The notes: generated from the letters alone by a model not told the origin. 64,000 bases of DNA from Micromonospora sp. R77 (GCF_022747945.1 NZ_JALDST010000001.1:2480001-2544000); one strand, 5' to 3'; positions 7,731-16,592 are shown, counted from the stretch's first letter. Numbers and translations: made by a program.

Positions 7731-10700
7731 TCAGGGCCGGGTCAGCCCGGCGCGGAGGGCGTCGGCGGCGGCCCGCTCGCTGCGCTGCTCGGTCGCGTAC
7801 GCCAGGCGTACCGCCTCGTCGGCGCTGGCCAGCGCCTCGACGGAACGCCCGCAGGCGGCCAGCGCCTCGGCCAGCACCATGGCGGCGACGACCTGGCTGC
7901 GGACGTCCTCGGCCGGGGCGGCGACCGCCCGCTGCGCCCAGTCCAGCGCCTGCTCCCGCTGCCCGTGGGCGAGCAGCGCGGAAGCGTACCGGGCCATCGT
8001 CTGGCGGCGGGAGAAGAGCAGCGACGGGGTGTTCGCGGCGGTGGTCGCGACCGGGGCGAGCAACCCGACCGCGGTCGCCGGGTCGCCGGCCGCGAGCCGG
8101 GCCATGGCGAGCAGCACCCGGGGCCCCACCTGCGCCGGCGCCTGCGGGTTGTGCGGCTCCACCGTGGTCAGCACCGCCCGGGCGTCCCGCTCGGCCGTCT
8201 CGCAGTCGCCCATGTCCAGCGCCACGAAACCGCGCAGCGTGCCGGCCATCCCGGTGAGCAGCGGGTGCGACGTCCGCTCGGCGAACCCGAGTGCGTCGGT
8301 GAGCAGGTCCGCGGCGTGCTCCGGCTCGCCCAGCCCGCGCGCCACCACACCCCGTACGACCAGCGCGAAGCCCTGCCCCCAGTCGTCGGAGACCTCGGCG
8401 AACTCCCGGTAGGCCTGGCGTGCCCCCCGGTCCGCCTCGGCCAGCTCGCCCAGCTCGGCGGTGGCGTACGCCTCGACCGCGCGCAGGGTGCCCACCGCCC
8501 ACGCCTCGCCGACCCGCTCACCGAACGGCAGGAAGACCTTCGCCATCCGGCAGGCCTCCTTCAGCCGGCCGGCGAGCAGCCGGGCGAACGCGGTGGTGCC
8601 GCGCAGCCAGGCCCGCCCGTATGGGTCCTTCAGCTCGGCGAAGAGCCGGGCCGCCCGGCCCAGCACCGCGTCGGTGCCGGCGAAGTCGCCCCGGGTGGTG
8701 GTCACCCAGGCCAGGTTCTGCAACGACCAGGCCTGCCCGCGCGGGTCCTTCGCCGAGAGGCTGACCTGGTAGGACGCGGCGAGCCGGCTGCTCGCCTGGC
8801 CGAGTCGGCCGCCGATGAAGTCGGCCATGCCGAGCCGGCGCATCGCCGAGGCCCGCAGCGTGGGCAGCTCGGCCTCGGTCGCCACCTGCAACGCATCCTG
8901 CCAGCAGCGTTCCGCCCGGGCCTGGTCGCCGAGGGTCTGGTGGGCCTGCCCGGCGAGCAGCAGCGCGCTGACCCGGGTCGCCGCGTCACCGGCGTTCGCG
9001 GCGATCTTCTCGGCGAAGGCGAGCGCGTCGGCGGGTCGGCCCACCTGCAACAGTGCCCGGGCGTGCACCACCCGGTCGGCCGGCGGTACGCCGTCGCGGG
9101 CCAGCTCGGCAGCGCGTTCGGCGTACTCGACGGCGAGAGCCGGCTCCCGGCGCGCATCGAGCGGCGGGCGGCCCGGCCGAGGGCGGCGACGCCGAGCGGG
9201 ACGACCGCCCGGGCCGGCGCGTCGGGGCGCAGCTTCACCGCGTCGGCGAGGGCGGCGGCCCGCTCGACGTGCTCGGCGACGAGGTCGTCCCGGTCCGCCT
9301 CGGTGGAGCCGCCGGCGACGCTCGCCCCCGGGGCGGCACTCTCCGGCGCGGCCCAGCGGGCCAGGGCGGCGTGTCGCTCGGCCAGCTCGGCCTTGCTCAC
9401 CCCGGCGTACGCGGCCTCCCGCATGAGCGGGGTGGCGAAGGCGTACCCGGTGCGGGTGCGGTGCAGCATCCGGCGTTGCAGCAGCTCCTCCACGGCCCGG
9501 TCCAGCTCGACCGCGACCACCGCCCCGGCCGGCCGTCCCGCCCGGCACGCTGGTCGCGGAGCGCCTCCAGCGCACCCGCCGGCACGGTGTCCCCGACCAC
9601 GGCGGCGTCCCGCAGCACCGAACGGGCGTCCACCGGCAGTGCGTCGATCCGCGCCGCGAGCACGGCGGCGAGGTCCCGGGAGAGCAGCCGGCTGCCCAGC
9701 GAACCGGGCACCAGCCGCCAGCCGACGTCGGCGCCGCGACCCGGCCCGGCGGTCAGCGCCCCGCGCTCCATCAGCAGGGTGACCAGTTCGGCCAGATAGA
9801 ACGGGTTGCCCTGGGCGGTGGCGAGCAACCGGTCGGCGTCGGCCTGCGGCAGCCTGCCGCCGCCCAGATAGCTGGTGAGCAGCCGGGCCGCGTCCGCGCC
9901 GCGCAGCGGCGGCAGCGCGTGCACCTCGGCGTCCGCGAGCCGGGTCAGCGCGCCCGCCGTACGCACCAGCTCGGGGCGACCGAGCAGCAGCACCAGCACC
10001 GGGCCGCCGAGCCGGTTGAGCGTCAGGGCGAGCGCCTTGACGGTCTCGGCGGTCGCGTCGTGCAGGTCGTCCACGACGATGACCAGGGGCGCCTCCACGG
10101 CGAGCGCGCTGAGCAGCTCCGCCACCGCGTTCGGCACCGCCTCGGCGTCCGGCGGCGGGGAGGCCACGTTCCACTCGCCGTTCTCGGCGGCGGCGGGAAG
10201 TTCGGCGTACCCGAGCAGGGCCAGGAGCTGGTCGGTGGCGAGCGGCGGCAGGTCTCCGGGGAGCCGGCCGAGTCGCTGGCCGAGCCGGCGCAGCCGTTCC
10301 TCCACGGCCGGTCGGGTGAGCGCGGTGGCAGCGTCGTTGGGCAGGCCGACCGCCGCCCGGACCAGGTCGGCGAGGGGGGCGAGGCGGCGCCGCTCGCCGA
10401 ACGCGGCGCAGCGTACGGAGAGCACCCGGGCGCCGGTGTGCGCGGCGTACCGGCCGGCGCCCACGTCGTAGCCGGCGGCGAGCCGTTCCACCTCGGCGGC
10501 GAACCGGGACTTGCCGATCCCCGCCTCGGCGGTCATCAGCAGCACCCGGGGTTCGCCCCGGTCGATCACCTCGGCGAGCCGGCCGGCGACCCGCCCGATC
10601 TCGGTCTCCCGGCCGACGTACGGCGCCTCGTCGCCGAGGCCGGAGCGGGTGCCCGGCGCGTCCAGCAGACCCAGCAGCTCGTACGCCTCGACCGGCTCGC

Positions 10701-11307
10701 GCTTGCCCTTGAGCCGCAGCGGGCGCAGCGCCCGCCAGGAGGCGACGTGCCGGGTGGCGGCGGACGTCCGCGCCCCGGCGTAGACCGCGCCGACGGCGGC
10801 GGCGTCGGCCAGCCGGGCGGCGGTGTTCACCGTGTCGCCGATGACGGTGTACTCGATGGCGGCCTGGATGCCGGCGATCACGTCACCGGTGTTGAGGCCG
10901 ACCCGCAGGCCGAGCGGCGCACCGCCGCCCTGCTCGTCGTCGAGCACCCGGCGGACCGCCCGCTGCATGGACAGCGCGGCCCGGACGGCGCGTTCGGCGT
11001 CGTCCTCGTGGGCGACCGGCGCGCCGAAGACCGCCATGATCCCGTCGCCGGTGAGCTTGTCGACGTGCCCGCCGAAGGTCTTCACCGCGCCGGCGAGGGC
11101 GGCCAGCACCCGGTCGGTGACCGCGCCGACCCGCTCCGGGTCCAGGTCCTCCGACCAGGAGGTGAAGTCGGAGAGGTCGCCGAAGAGCACGGTGACGACC
11201 CGCCGCTCGGCGGCGGGCAGGGTCGCGGCGGCCGGCAGGGCCGCCCCGCAGTTGTGGCAGAACCGCGCGCCGGGGACGGCGACGGTGCCACACACCGGGC
11301 AGGTCAC
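7731..11307 (-). CDS. Adenylate cyclase-ATPase-TPR regulator with two one-base frameshifts
   Basis: The GTG start at 11307 overlaps the MBL stop (GTGA). In order, the protein has a zinc ribbon (CPVC and CHNC pairs), a class III cyclase domain, a STAND/AAA ATPase (AEAGIGKS Walker A, VIVVDDLHD Walker B) and a long TPR array to the C-terminus. In the cyclase domain, LFGDLSDFT and GDGIMAVFG supply the metal aspartates, and Lys in KLTGDG with Asp in IGDTVN favour ATP as substrate. The reading frame changes near 9522-9545 and again near 9145-9165. Each change is repaired by adding one base, giving about 1192 residues with continuous homology-like sequence. Predicted role: soluble signal-responsive cAMP synthesis. 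Sequencing error is the likely cause of both breaks, but real decay cannot be excluded. Confidence 0.85.
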
Positions 11308-12137
11308 GTCTGCTCCAACCCACCGGCCCCCGCGCCGGATTCCCGGTCCTCGACACCGAGATGGGCGAGCTGGGCCCGGACCGACCATTCGGCGGCCCAC
11401 CACAGCGACCGGTCCACGTCGGCATAGACCCGGGCGACCACCTCCGGCGCGCTGGTGACACCCTCGGCGACCACCTGACGGACCTGGTCGAGCCGGGCGC
11501 GGCGGTGGGCCAGGTAGAAGTCGGCCGCCGCACCGCAGTCGGCCAGCGCCGGGCCGTGCCCCGGCAGCGCCGGGATCCCCCGGTACGCCGACAGCAGCTC
11601 CAGGCTGGCCAGGTAGTCACCGAGGTGGCCGTCCGGGTGGGCGACCACGGTGGTGCCCCGCCCCAGGATGGTGTCCCCGGTGAGCACCACCCGCTCGTCG
11701 CCGTGGCCGACCAGGAAGCAGACCGAGTCGGCGGTGTGCCCGGGGGTGGGCACGAGCCGCAGGCTGAGGCCGGCGGCGTCGAGCGGGGTGTCGGCGGTCA
11801 GCGGCTCGGCGCCGACGGTGTGCGCGGGGTCGACGGCGCGTACCGGTGCCCCGTCGAGCAGTTCGTGCAGCCGGGCGGAGCCTTCGGTGTGGTCCGGGTG
11901 GCCGTGGGTGATCAGGACGGCGGCGACCGGCCCGTGCGCCGCGATCGCGGCCAGGTGTGCCTCGTCGGCGGGGCCCGGGTCGACCACCACGGCCGGCTCA
12001 CCGGGGGCCGCGCGCAGCACCCACGTGTTGGTGCCGTCGAGGGTCATCGGCCCCGGGTTCGGCGCCCGCAGCAGGGTGACCCACCCCGGCACCTCGTCGG
12101 CCAGCGCCCCTGCCGCTCCCGTCACACGCCCGCCCAT
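11304..12137 (-). CDS. MBL-fold metallo-hydrolase (LACTB2-like; Rv3677c-type)
   Basis: A 277-residue metallo-beta-lactamase-fold hydrolase. The zinc motif THGHPDH is near residues 97-103; further ligands appear in PTPGHTADS, the Asp of LTGDTILG and the His of PGHGPAL. A C-terminal winged-helix-like segment is typical of the LACTB2/RNase-like subgroup. It sits in the order DUF4177-RidA-MBL-cyclase on one strand, matching the Rv3677c/Rv3678c pair of M. tuberculosis. Its stop overlaps the GTG of the cyclase gene, so the two are translationally coupled. The substrate is not known from sequence. Confidence 0.93.
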   Translation of the reverse strand: MGGRVTGAAGALADEVPGWVTLLRAPNPGPMTLDGTNTWVLRAAPGEPAVVVDPGPADEAHLAAIAAHGPVAAVLITHGHPDHTEGSARLHELLDGAPVRAVDPAHTVGAEPLTADTPLDAAGLSLRLVPTPGHTADSVCFLVGHGDERVVLTGDTILGRGTTVVAHPDGHLGDYLASLELLSAYRGIPALPGHGPALADCGAAADFYLAHRRARLDQVRQVVAEGVTSAPEVVARVYADVDRSLWWAAEWSVRAQLAHLGVEDRESGAGAGGLEQT

Positions 12138-12165
12138 GGCAGCGATCGTACGACCCCGCCCGCCA

Positions 12166-12250
12166 CTCCCCGCGATCTTGCCGCCCGGGCCACTGGTTCG
12201 TGCCCCTTCACGGCTTTCGCCGCGTCGACGGACCGCAGGATCGCGGGGAG
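12166..12250. repeat. Long-armed inverted repeat around GATCGCGGGG
   Basis: Perfect 12-base arms, CTCCCCGCGATC (12166-12177) and its complement (12239-12250), flank a 61-base centre between the MBL start and the RidA stop. The architecture resembles the element at 30348-30417, whose arms also carry a GATC core. Confidence 0.6.
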
Positions 12251-12257
12251 GGAAGGG

Positions 12258-12719
12258 TCAGCCGACCTCGACGATGACCTCGACCTCGACCGGGGCGTCC
12301 AGCGGCAGCTCGGCCACCCCGACGGCGCTGCGGGCGTGCCGGCCGGCCTCACCGAAGACGGCGCCGAACAGATCCGAGGCGCCGTTGATGACGCCGGGCT
12401 GGCCGGTGAAGCCGGGGGCGCTGGCCACGAAGCCGCTCAGCTTCACGATCTTGACGACGTTCTCCAGGCCGACGAGCGAGTCGATCGCGGCCATCGCGTT
12501 CAGCGCGCACCGCTCGGCCAGGTCCTTCGCCTGCTCGGCGGAGACACCCGCGCCAACCTTGCCGGTGGCGAGGAGCTTCCCCTCCGCCATCGGCAGCTGG
12601 CCGGAGACGTAGACGTGCTGGCCGGACTGGACGGCCGGCACGTAGCTGGCCACCGGCGGCACCACCTCGGGCAAACTCAGACCCAGCTCGGCGAGCTTCG
12701 CGTGCGGTCCGTTGCTCAT
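12258..12719 (-). CDS. RidA/YjgF-family protein (Rv3678c-type)
   Basis: A 153-residue RidA-family protein, slightly longer than the usual 130 and of the MTH/Rv3678c subtype. Family features seen are VYVSGQLPM, the A-ERCALNAMAAI-SLVGLENV helix segment and the C-terminal ARSAVGVAELPLDAPVEVEVIVEV strand. Members of the archetypal branch hydrolyse reactive enamine/imine intermediates from PLP enzymes. This branch lacks an obvious arginine in the usual carboxylate-binding position, so that activity is uncertain. It is part of the minus-strand operon, 25 bases after the DUF4177 gene. Confidence 0.93.
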   Translation of the reverse strand: MSNGPHAKLAELGLSLPEVVPPVASYVPAVQSGQHVYVSGQLPMAEGKLLATGKVGAGVSAEQAKDLAERCALNAMAAIDSLVGLENVVKIVKLSGFVASAPGFTGQPGVINGASDLFGAVFGEAGRHARSAVGVAELPLDAPVEVEVIVEVG

Positions 12720-12727
12720 GCCGCCGC

Positions 12728-12747
12728 CCCCTCGCTGCGCTCGCTCA
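12728..12747 (-). repeat. GAGCGAGCG-type junction element
   Basis: The stop codon of the DUF4177 gene is embedded in TGAGCGAGCGCAGCGAG on the minus strand, just upstream of ridA. The same core with one base changed follows the oppB stop at 43432-43448. It behaves as a small interspersed element at operon junctions. Confidence 0.55.
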
Positions 12748-12900
12748 TGCCTTCGGCCGCTTCAGGTAGGCGACGAGCTGCTCCGGGTTGGGTCCGGGGA
12801 CCACGGAGACCAGTTCCCAGCCGTCCTCGCCGAAGTTGTCGAGGATCTGCTTGGTCGCGTGGACCAGCAGCGGGGCCGTGAAATATTCCCACTTCTGCAT
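12745..12900 (-). CDS. DUF4177 small protein
   Basis: A 51-residue protein beginning MQKWEYFTAPLLVH and containing FGEDGWELVSVVPG, the standard signature of DUF4177. It is a compact alpha/beta protein of unknown role. A GGAAAC-type purine stretch precedes the ATG. The family occurs at this position beside ridA in actinobacteria (the Rv3678A slot), and its stop codon lies 25 bases before the ridA ATG, so it is the first gene of the DUF4177-RidA-MBL-cyclase operon. Confidence 0.9.
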   Translation of the reverse strand: MQKWEYFTAPLLVHATKQILDNFGEDGWELVSVVPGPNPEQLVAYLKRPKA

Positions 12901-12944
12901 CGCTGGCGGGTTTCCTCTCCTGGCGTAGGCTCTTCCGACACAGC

Positions 12945-13427
12945 CTACGGTCCCTCCCAGGAGCGGGGAGCGGGACGCTGCTCGGGCGGCCCGGGCGGCT
13001 CCGGCAGCTCACCGCAGGGCCCCTCGTGGCCGTAGCGCTGGGGGCAGCGGCTCCGGTCGGGCAGCAGCAGGTCGCAGAAGACCCGGTGCCGGTTGTTCTG
13101 GTCGTCGGCGTTCGAGACGGTGGTCTCCCCGGCGTCCAGCTCGCTCAGGAAGCCGAGCGAGACGGCCACCGTGCCGGCCAGCGCGGTGGCGGCGGCCAGG
13201 TCGGCCACCCGGACCGGCAGGTGGATGACGTATCCCGGGTCCTCGTCGTCCCGGCCCCGCTCGCCGGGACGGATCAGCGTACGGATCACCTCGGCCGACT
13301 CGACGCAGCGGCGGTACGACCGCTCGTTGAACGGCAGGCCACCCCCGGGACCCTCGCCCTCACCTGGCCGCCCGGCCCGGTCTCCCGCCGGGAACTGGGC
13401 TCGGGGAACGTTCTCCGCGTCGCGCAT
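12945..13427 (-). CDS. Conserved hypothetical protein
   Basis: A 160-residue predicted cytoplasmic protein. The Gly/Pro-rich N-terminus is followed by an ordered core (FNERSYRRCVESAEVIRTL and a LPVRVADLAAATALAGTVAVSL segment), then four cysteines/histidines around CDLLLPDRSRCPQRYGHEGPC that could bind a metal. I do not recognise a named family. The ATG is at 13425-13427 and no good ribosome site is visible. It ends 44 bases upstream of the DUF4177 ATG on the same strand and may be transcribed with it. Confidence 0.7.
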   Translation of the reverse strand: MRDAENVPRAQFPAGDRAGRPGEGEGPGGGLPFNERSYRRCVESAEVIRTLIRPGERGRDDEDPGYVIHLPVRVADLAAATALAGTVAVSLGFLSELDAGETTVSNADDQNNRHRVFCDLLLPDRSRCPQRYGHEGPCGELPEPPGPPEQRPAPRSWEGP

Positions 13428-13608
13428 TCACTGCCTCCGGGCGTCTTACCTGGTCAAAGTCACCACCGTCCGGCTCGGACTTCCCGCCCGGTCCGGCCCC
13501 CGCACCGCGACGAACGTAGGACCGATCCGAGGTGCCGGCAACGGGACGCGCACGCGTGATCACCTCAAGTCACATATGCGACACATGCATAGTCCGGGAG
13601 GTGACAAC

Positions 13609-13791
13609 ATGCTCACGTTCCACGGTGGTGAGGAACCCCGGCTCGACCCGGCGCGGCACGCGGGGCAGGCAAGCAGCCCATCGACCGCTACCCTTCCGGT
13701 CGGACGGGCCACGCGTGCTCGCCCGCCACGCTCGAACACGCGTCGGTCGCCAGGGGCGGCGACCGCGCCGCACCCCGGGGGAACGACATGA
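13609..13791 (+). CDS. Possible small ORF coupled to the next gene
   Basis: A 60-codon frame starting at an ATG preceded at ideal distance by GGGAGGTGA (13596-13604), one of the strongest ribosome sites in the window. Its TGA overlaps the ATG of the 13788 gene (ATGA). The encoded peptide is Arg/Pro/Thr-rich and looks like no known protein. It may be a translated leader rather than a functional protein. The rest of 13428-13787 shows no other gene. Confidence 0.35.
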   Translation: MLTFHGGEEPRLDPARHAGQASSPSTATLPVGRATRARPPRSNTRRSPGAATAPHPGGTT

Positions 13792-14372
13792 CCCAACCGC
13801 CCATCGGCGGCGCCAGCGGATCGCCCGCCGGGCCGGCGCACCAGGACCCGCCGGGCGTCGGCCAGGCCCCCGGAGCGGTTCCCCCGCCCGTGCCGGGCCA
13901 CCCGGCGTACCAGCACCCGGCCGCGCCGAAGCGGAAGCGCGGCCTGCTGATCGTCTCGATCGTGCTGGCCGCGGCCCTGCTGCTCTGCGGCGGCGGGGGG
14001 ACGGCCGCGTTCCTCGCCCTGCGCAACGCGGAGGACGGCCAGGGCGCCAAGGACCCGACGGTCGCGGTGGACAGCTTCCTCACCGCGGTCTACAAGGACC
14101 GGGACGCGAAGAAGGCCGCCACCTTCGTCTGCTCCGCCGCCCGGGACGACAAGAAGATCGCCGCCAAGGTCGCCGAGGTGCAGAAGTACGCCGGGGAGTA
14201 CCAGAACCCGCGGTTCCGCTGGACCAGCCCGAAGGTGGACAACCAGACCGGGGACCGGGCCACGGTCACCACCAAGGTCACCATGACCACCTCCGACGAG
14301 AAGGTCGCCGACCAGGACCTGCGCTTCACGGTGGTGCGGAAGACGGGTTGGTGGGTCTGCGAGGTCGCCTGA
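13788..14372 (+). CDS. Single-pass membrane protein with extracytoplasmic DUF4878-like domain
   Basis: A 194-residue protein with a Pro/Gly-rich cytoplasmic head (about 1-47), a KRKRGLL stop signal, one transmembrane helix (about 52-76) and an extracytoplasmic domain of about 115 residues. That domain starts DPTVAVDSFLTAVYKDRDAKKAATFVC and ends RKTGWWVCEV. This NTF2-like pattern matches small lipoprotein-like DUF4878 domains of actinobacteria. Two cysteines could form a disulfide. It is the gene immediately before the ArsA pair; its role is unknown. Confidence 0.8.
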   Translation: MTQPPIGGASGSPAGPAHQDPPGVGQAPGAVPPPVPGHPAYQHPAAPKRKRGLLIVSIVLAAALLLCGGGGTAAFLALRNAEDGQGAKDPTVAVDSFLTAVYKDRDAKKAATFVCSAARDDKKIAAKVAEVQKYAGEYQNPRFRWTSPKVDNQTGDRATVTTKVTMTTSDEKVADQDLRFTVVRKTGWWVCEVA

Positions 14373-14386
14373 GCCCGGCGGCTGGA

Positions 14387-14392
14387 TAGGCT
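14387..14392 (+). promoter_or_regulatory. -10 box placing the TSS at the ArsA1 start codon
   Basis: TAGGCT lies six bases before the GTG at 14399. There is no ribosome site, so a leaderless transcript is likely. The second ArsA gene has the same arrangement. Confidence 0.5.
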
Positions 14393-14398
14393 CGACGG

Positions 14399-15376
14399 GT
14401 GGCAGCAGCAGAGCAGCCGGCCGATCCGGCCGGCACCGGATGGCCGGCCCGCCTGCACGTGGTGACCGGTAAGGGCGGCACGGGCAAGACCAGCGTGGCC
14501 GCGGCGCTGGCCCTCGGGCTGGCCGCCGGCGGGCGGCGCACCCTGCTGGTCGAGGTGGAGGGGCGGCAGGGCATCGCCCAGCTCTTCGGCACCGACCCGC
14601 TGCCGTACGAGGAACGGCACCTGACCGACGCCCCCGGCGGCGGCGAGGTGCGGGCCCTGGCGGTGGACGCCGAGGAGGCCCTCCTCGAATACCTGGACAT
14701 GTTCTACAAGCTCGGCGCGGCCGGCCGGGCGCTGCGCAAGCTCGGCGCGATCGACTTCGCCACCACCATCGCCCCGGGCCTGCGGGACGTGCTGCTCACC
14801 GGCAAGGTGAAGGAGGCGACCACCCGCACCAGCGGGCAGCGCCGGACGTACGACGCGGTGGTGCTGGACGCGCCGCCGACCGGGCGGATCGGCCGCTTCC
14901 TGAACGTGACCGCCGAGACCGCCCGGCTGGCCCGGGTCGGCCCGATCAAGACCCAGAGCGAGGGCGTCTCCGCGCTGCTGCGCTCGCCGATGACGGCCGT
15001 GCACGTGGTGACGCTGCTGGAGGAGATGCCCGTCCAGGAGACGGTCGACGCGATCGGCGAGCTGACCGAGCTCGGCTTCCCGGTCGGTCGGGTCATCGTC
15101 AACGGCGCCCGGCCGCCACTGCCCGCGGGCCGGGCGGTGACCCAGGCGGAGCTGAAGCGGGGGCTGCTCGCCGCCGGGCTGCCCGCCGACCGGGAGACCG
15201 TCGCCGGGCTGGCCGGGGAGGCCCGTGACCAGCTCGTCCGCCGGGAGCTGGAGGACTCGCTCCGGGGCGACCTGGTGGAGCTGGGCCGGCCGGTGACGGA
15301 GCTGCCGCTGCTCCCCGACGGGGTGGACCGGGCCGGCCTGGAGACGCTGGCCGACCTCCTCGTCCGGGCGGATTGA
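14399..15376 (+). CDS. ArsA/Get3-family ATPase, subunit 1 (Rv3679/BagA-type)
   Basis: A 325-residue member of the SIMIBI ArsA/Get3 ATPases. The deviant P-loop TGKGGTGKTS (about residues 23-32) keeps the signature lysine. The switch region after it reads LLVEVEGRQG, so the DPA switch aspartate of canonical ArsA/Get3 is absent. DAPPTGRIGRFL is the later switch motif. The second ArsA-like gene follows 57 bases downstream and then wblA (opposite strand), the order seen at Rv3679-Rv3680-whiB4. Family knowledge suggests a cytoplasmic ATPase complex, not an arsenite pump, since no arsB is present. The GTG start is supported by the -10 box position. Confidence 0.93.
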   Translation: MAAAEQPADPAGTGWPARLHVVTGKGGTGKTSVAAALALGLAAGGRRTLLVEVEGRQGIAQLFGTDPLPYEERHLTDAPGGGEVRALAVDAEEALLEYLDMFYKLGAAGRALRKLGAIDFATTIAPGLRDVLLTGKVKEATTRTSGQRRTYDAVVLDAPPTGRIGRFLNVTAETARLARVGPIKTQSEGVSALLRSPMTAVHVVTLLEEMPVQETVDAIGELTELGFPVGRVIVNGARPPLPAGRAVTQAELKRGLLAAGLPADRETVAGLAGEARDQLVRRELEDSLRGDLVELGRPVTELPLLPDGVDRAGLETLADLLVRAD

Positions 15377-15421
15377 CTCACACCTGGGGCCGGCACGGAG
15401 CAGAGACACCCTCCGGCCCGA

Positions 15422-15427
15422 TACGCT
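15422..15427 (+). promoter_or_regulatory. -10 box placing the TSS at the ArsA2 start codon
   Basis: TACGCT lies six bases before the GTG at 15434, the same spacing as in front of the first ArsA gene. It favours this GTG over the TTG three bases earlier. Confidence 0.5.
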
Positions 15428-15433
15428 CGATTG

Positions 15434-16582
15434 GTGCCTTCCGAAGACGCGGCGCCGCAGCTGGACGTCGACCAGATCCTCGCCGACCCCGGCGTACGGA
15501 TCGTGGTGTGCTGCGGTGCGGGCGGAGTGGGCAAGACGACCACCGCGGCGGCCCTGGCACTGCGCGCCGCCGAACGGCACGGCCGGCGCACGGTGGTGCT
15601 CACCATCGACCCGGCCCGCCGGCTGGCCCAGTCGCTCGGGCTGACCGAGCTGGACAACACCCCGCGCCAGGTCAAGGGGATCGACGTCGAGGCCAGCGGC
15701 GGTGAGCTGCACGCCATGATGCTCGACATGAAGCGGACCTTCGACGACGTGGTGCTCCAGCACACCGATCCGGCGAAGGCGGCGGAGATCTTCGCCAATC
15801 CCTTCTACCAGGCGATGAGCTCGACCTTCGCCGGCACCCAGGAATACATGGCGATGGAGAAGCTCGGGCAGTTGCACGCCCGGGGCGAGTGGGACCTGAT
15901 CGTGGTGGACACCCCGCCGTCCCGTTCGGCGCTGGACTTCCTCGACGCGCCGGCCCGGCTCTCCCGCTTCCTCGACGGGCGGATGCTGCGGCTGCTGCTC
16001 GCGCCGGCCCGCAGCGGGGGGCGGAGCATGTTCAGCTTCGTCACCGCGAGCTTCGGGATGTTCTCCAAGGTCGTGCAGAAGGTGATCGGCGCCCAGCTGC
16101 TCACCGACCTCTCCGGCTTCGTGGCCGCGCTGGACTCGATGTTCGGCGGGTTCCGGCAGCGGGCCGAGCAGACGTACCGGATCCTGCAGGCCGACGAGAC
16201 GGCCTTCCTGCTGGTCGCGGCCCCGGAGCCGGACGCGGTCCGGGAGGCGGCCTACTTCGCCGGGCGGTTGCGCGCCGAGCGGATGCCGCTGGCCGGCCTG
16301 GTGCTCAACCGGGTGCACCGGCCGGCGGTGCCGGGGCTGTCGGCGGCCGACAGCCTGGCCGCCGCCGAACGGCTGGAGCGCGAGGGCGGGCACGAGGCGA
16401 CCGTCGACGTGCTGCGGGCACACGCCGGGCTGGCCCGGCAGGCGGCCCGCGAGCAGCAGGTGGCGGCCCGGTTCACCGAGGCCTTCCCGGCGGTGCCGGC
16501 GGCGTCGGTGACGGCGCAGCCCGCCGACGTGCACGACGTCGACGGGCTGCGGACCATCGGTACGGCGATCAGCCGGCCCTGA
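15434..16582 (+). CDS. ArsA/Get3-family ATPase, subunit 2 (Rv3680/BagB-type)
   Basis: A 382-residue paralogue of the preceding gene. The P-loop reads CGAGGVGKTT (about residues 28-37), so alanine replaces the signature lysine, but the switch TIDPARRLAQSLG with its DPA aspartate is intact, as is VVDTPPSRSALDFLDAP. A long central alpha-helical insertion around FYQAMSSTFAGTQEYMAMEKL resembles the client-binding region of Get3-like proteins. Together with the first subunit, each lacks what the other keeps, which suggests a heteromeric ATPase. The GTG start is chosen because of the -10 box at 15422-15427. Confidence 0.93.
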   Translation: MPSEDAAPQLDVDQILADPGVRIVVCCGAGGVGKTTTAAALALRAAERHGRRTVVLTIDPARRLAQSLGLTELDNTPRQVKGIDVEASGGELHAMMLDMKRTFDDVVLQHTDPAKAAEIFANPFYQAMSSTFAGTQEYMAMEKLGQLHARGEWDLIVVDTPPSRSALDFLDAPARLSRFLDGRMLRLLLAPARSGGRSMFSFVTASFGMFSKVVQKVIGAQLLTDLSGFVAALDSMFGGFRQRAEQTYRILQADETAFLLVAAPEPDAVREAAYFAGRLRAERMPLAGLVLNRVHRPAVPGLSAADSLAAAERLEREGGHEATVDVLRAHAGLARQAAREQQVAARFTEAFPAVPAASVTAQPADVHDVDGLRTIGTAISRP

Positions 16583-16592
16583 CGCGCGGCGC

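Noticed and set aside
14399..16582. Arsenite export ATPases (arsenic resistance operon)
   Set aside because: No arsB/acr3, arsR, arsC or arsD gene is adjacent, and the context matches the conserved WblA/PonA2 cluster of actinobacteria.
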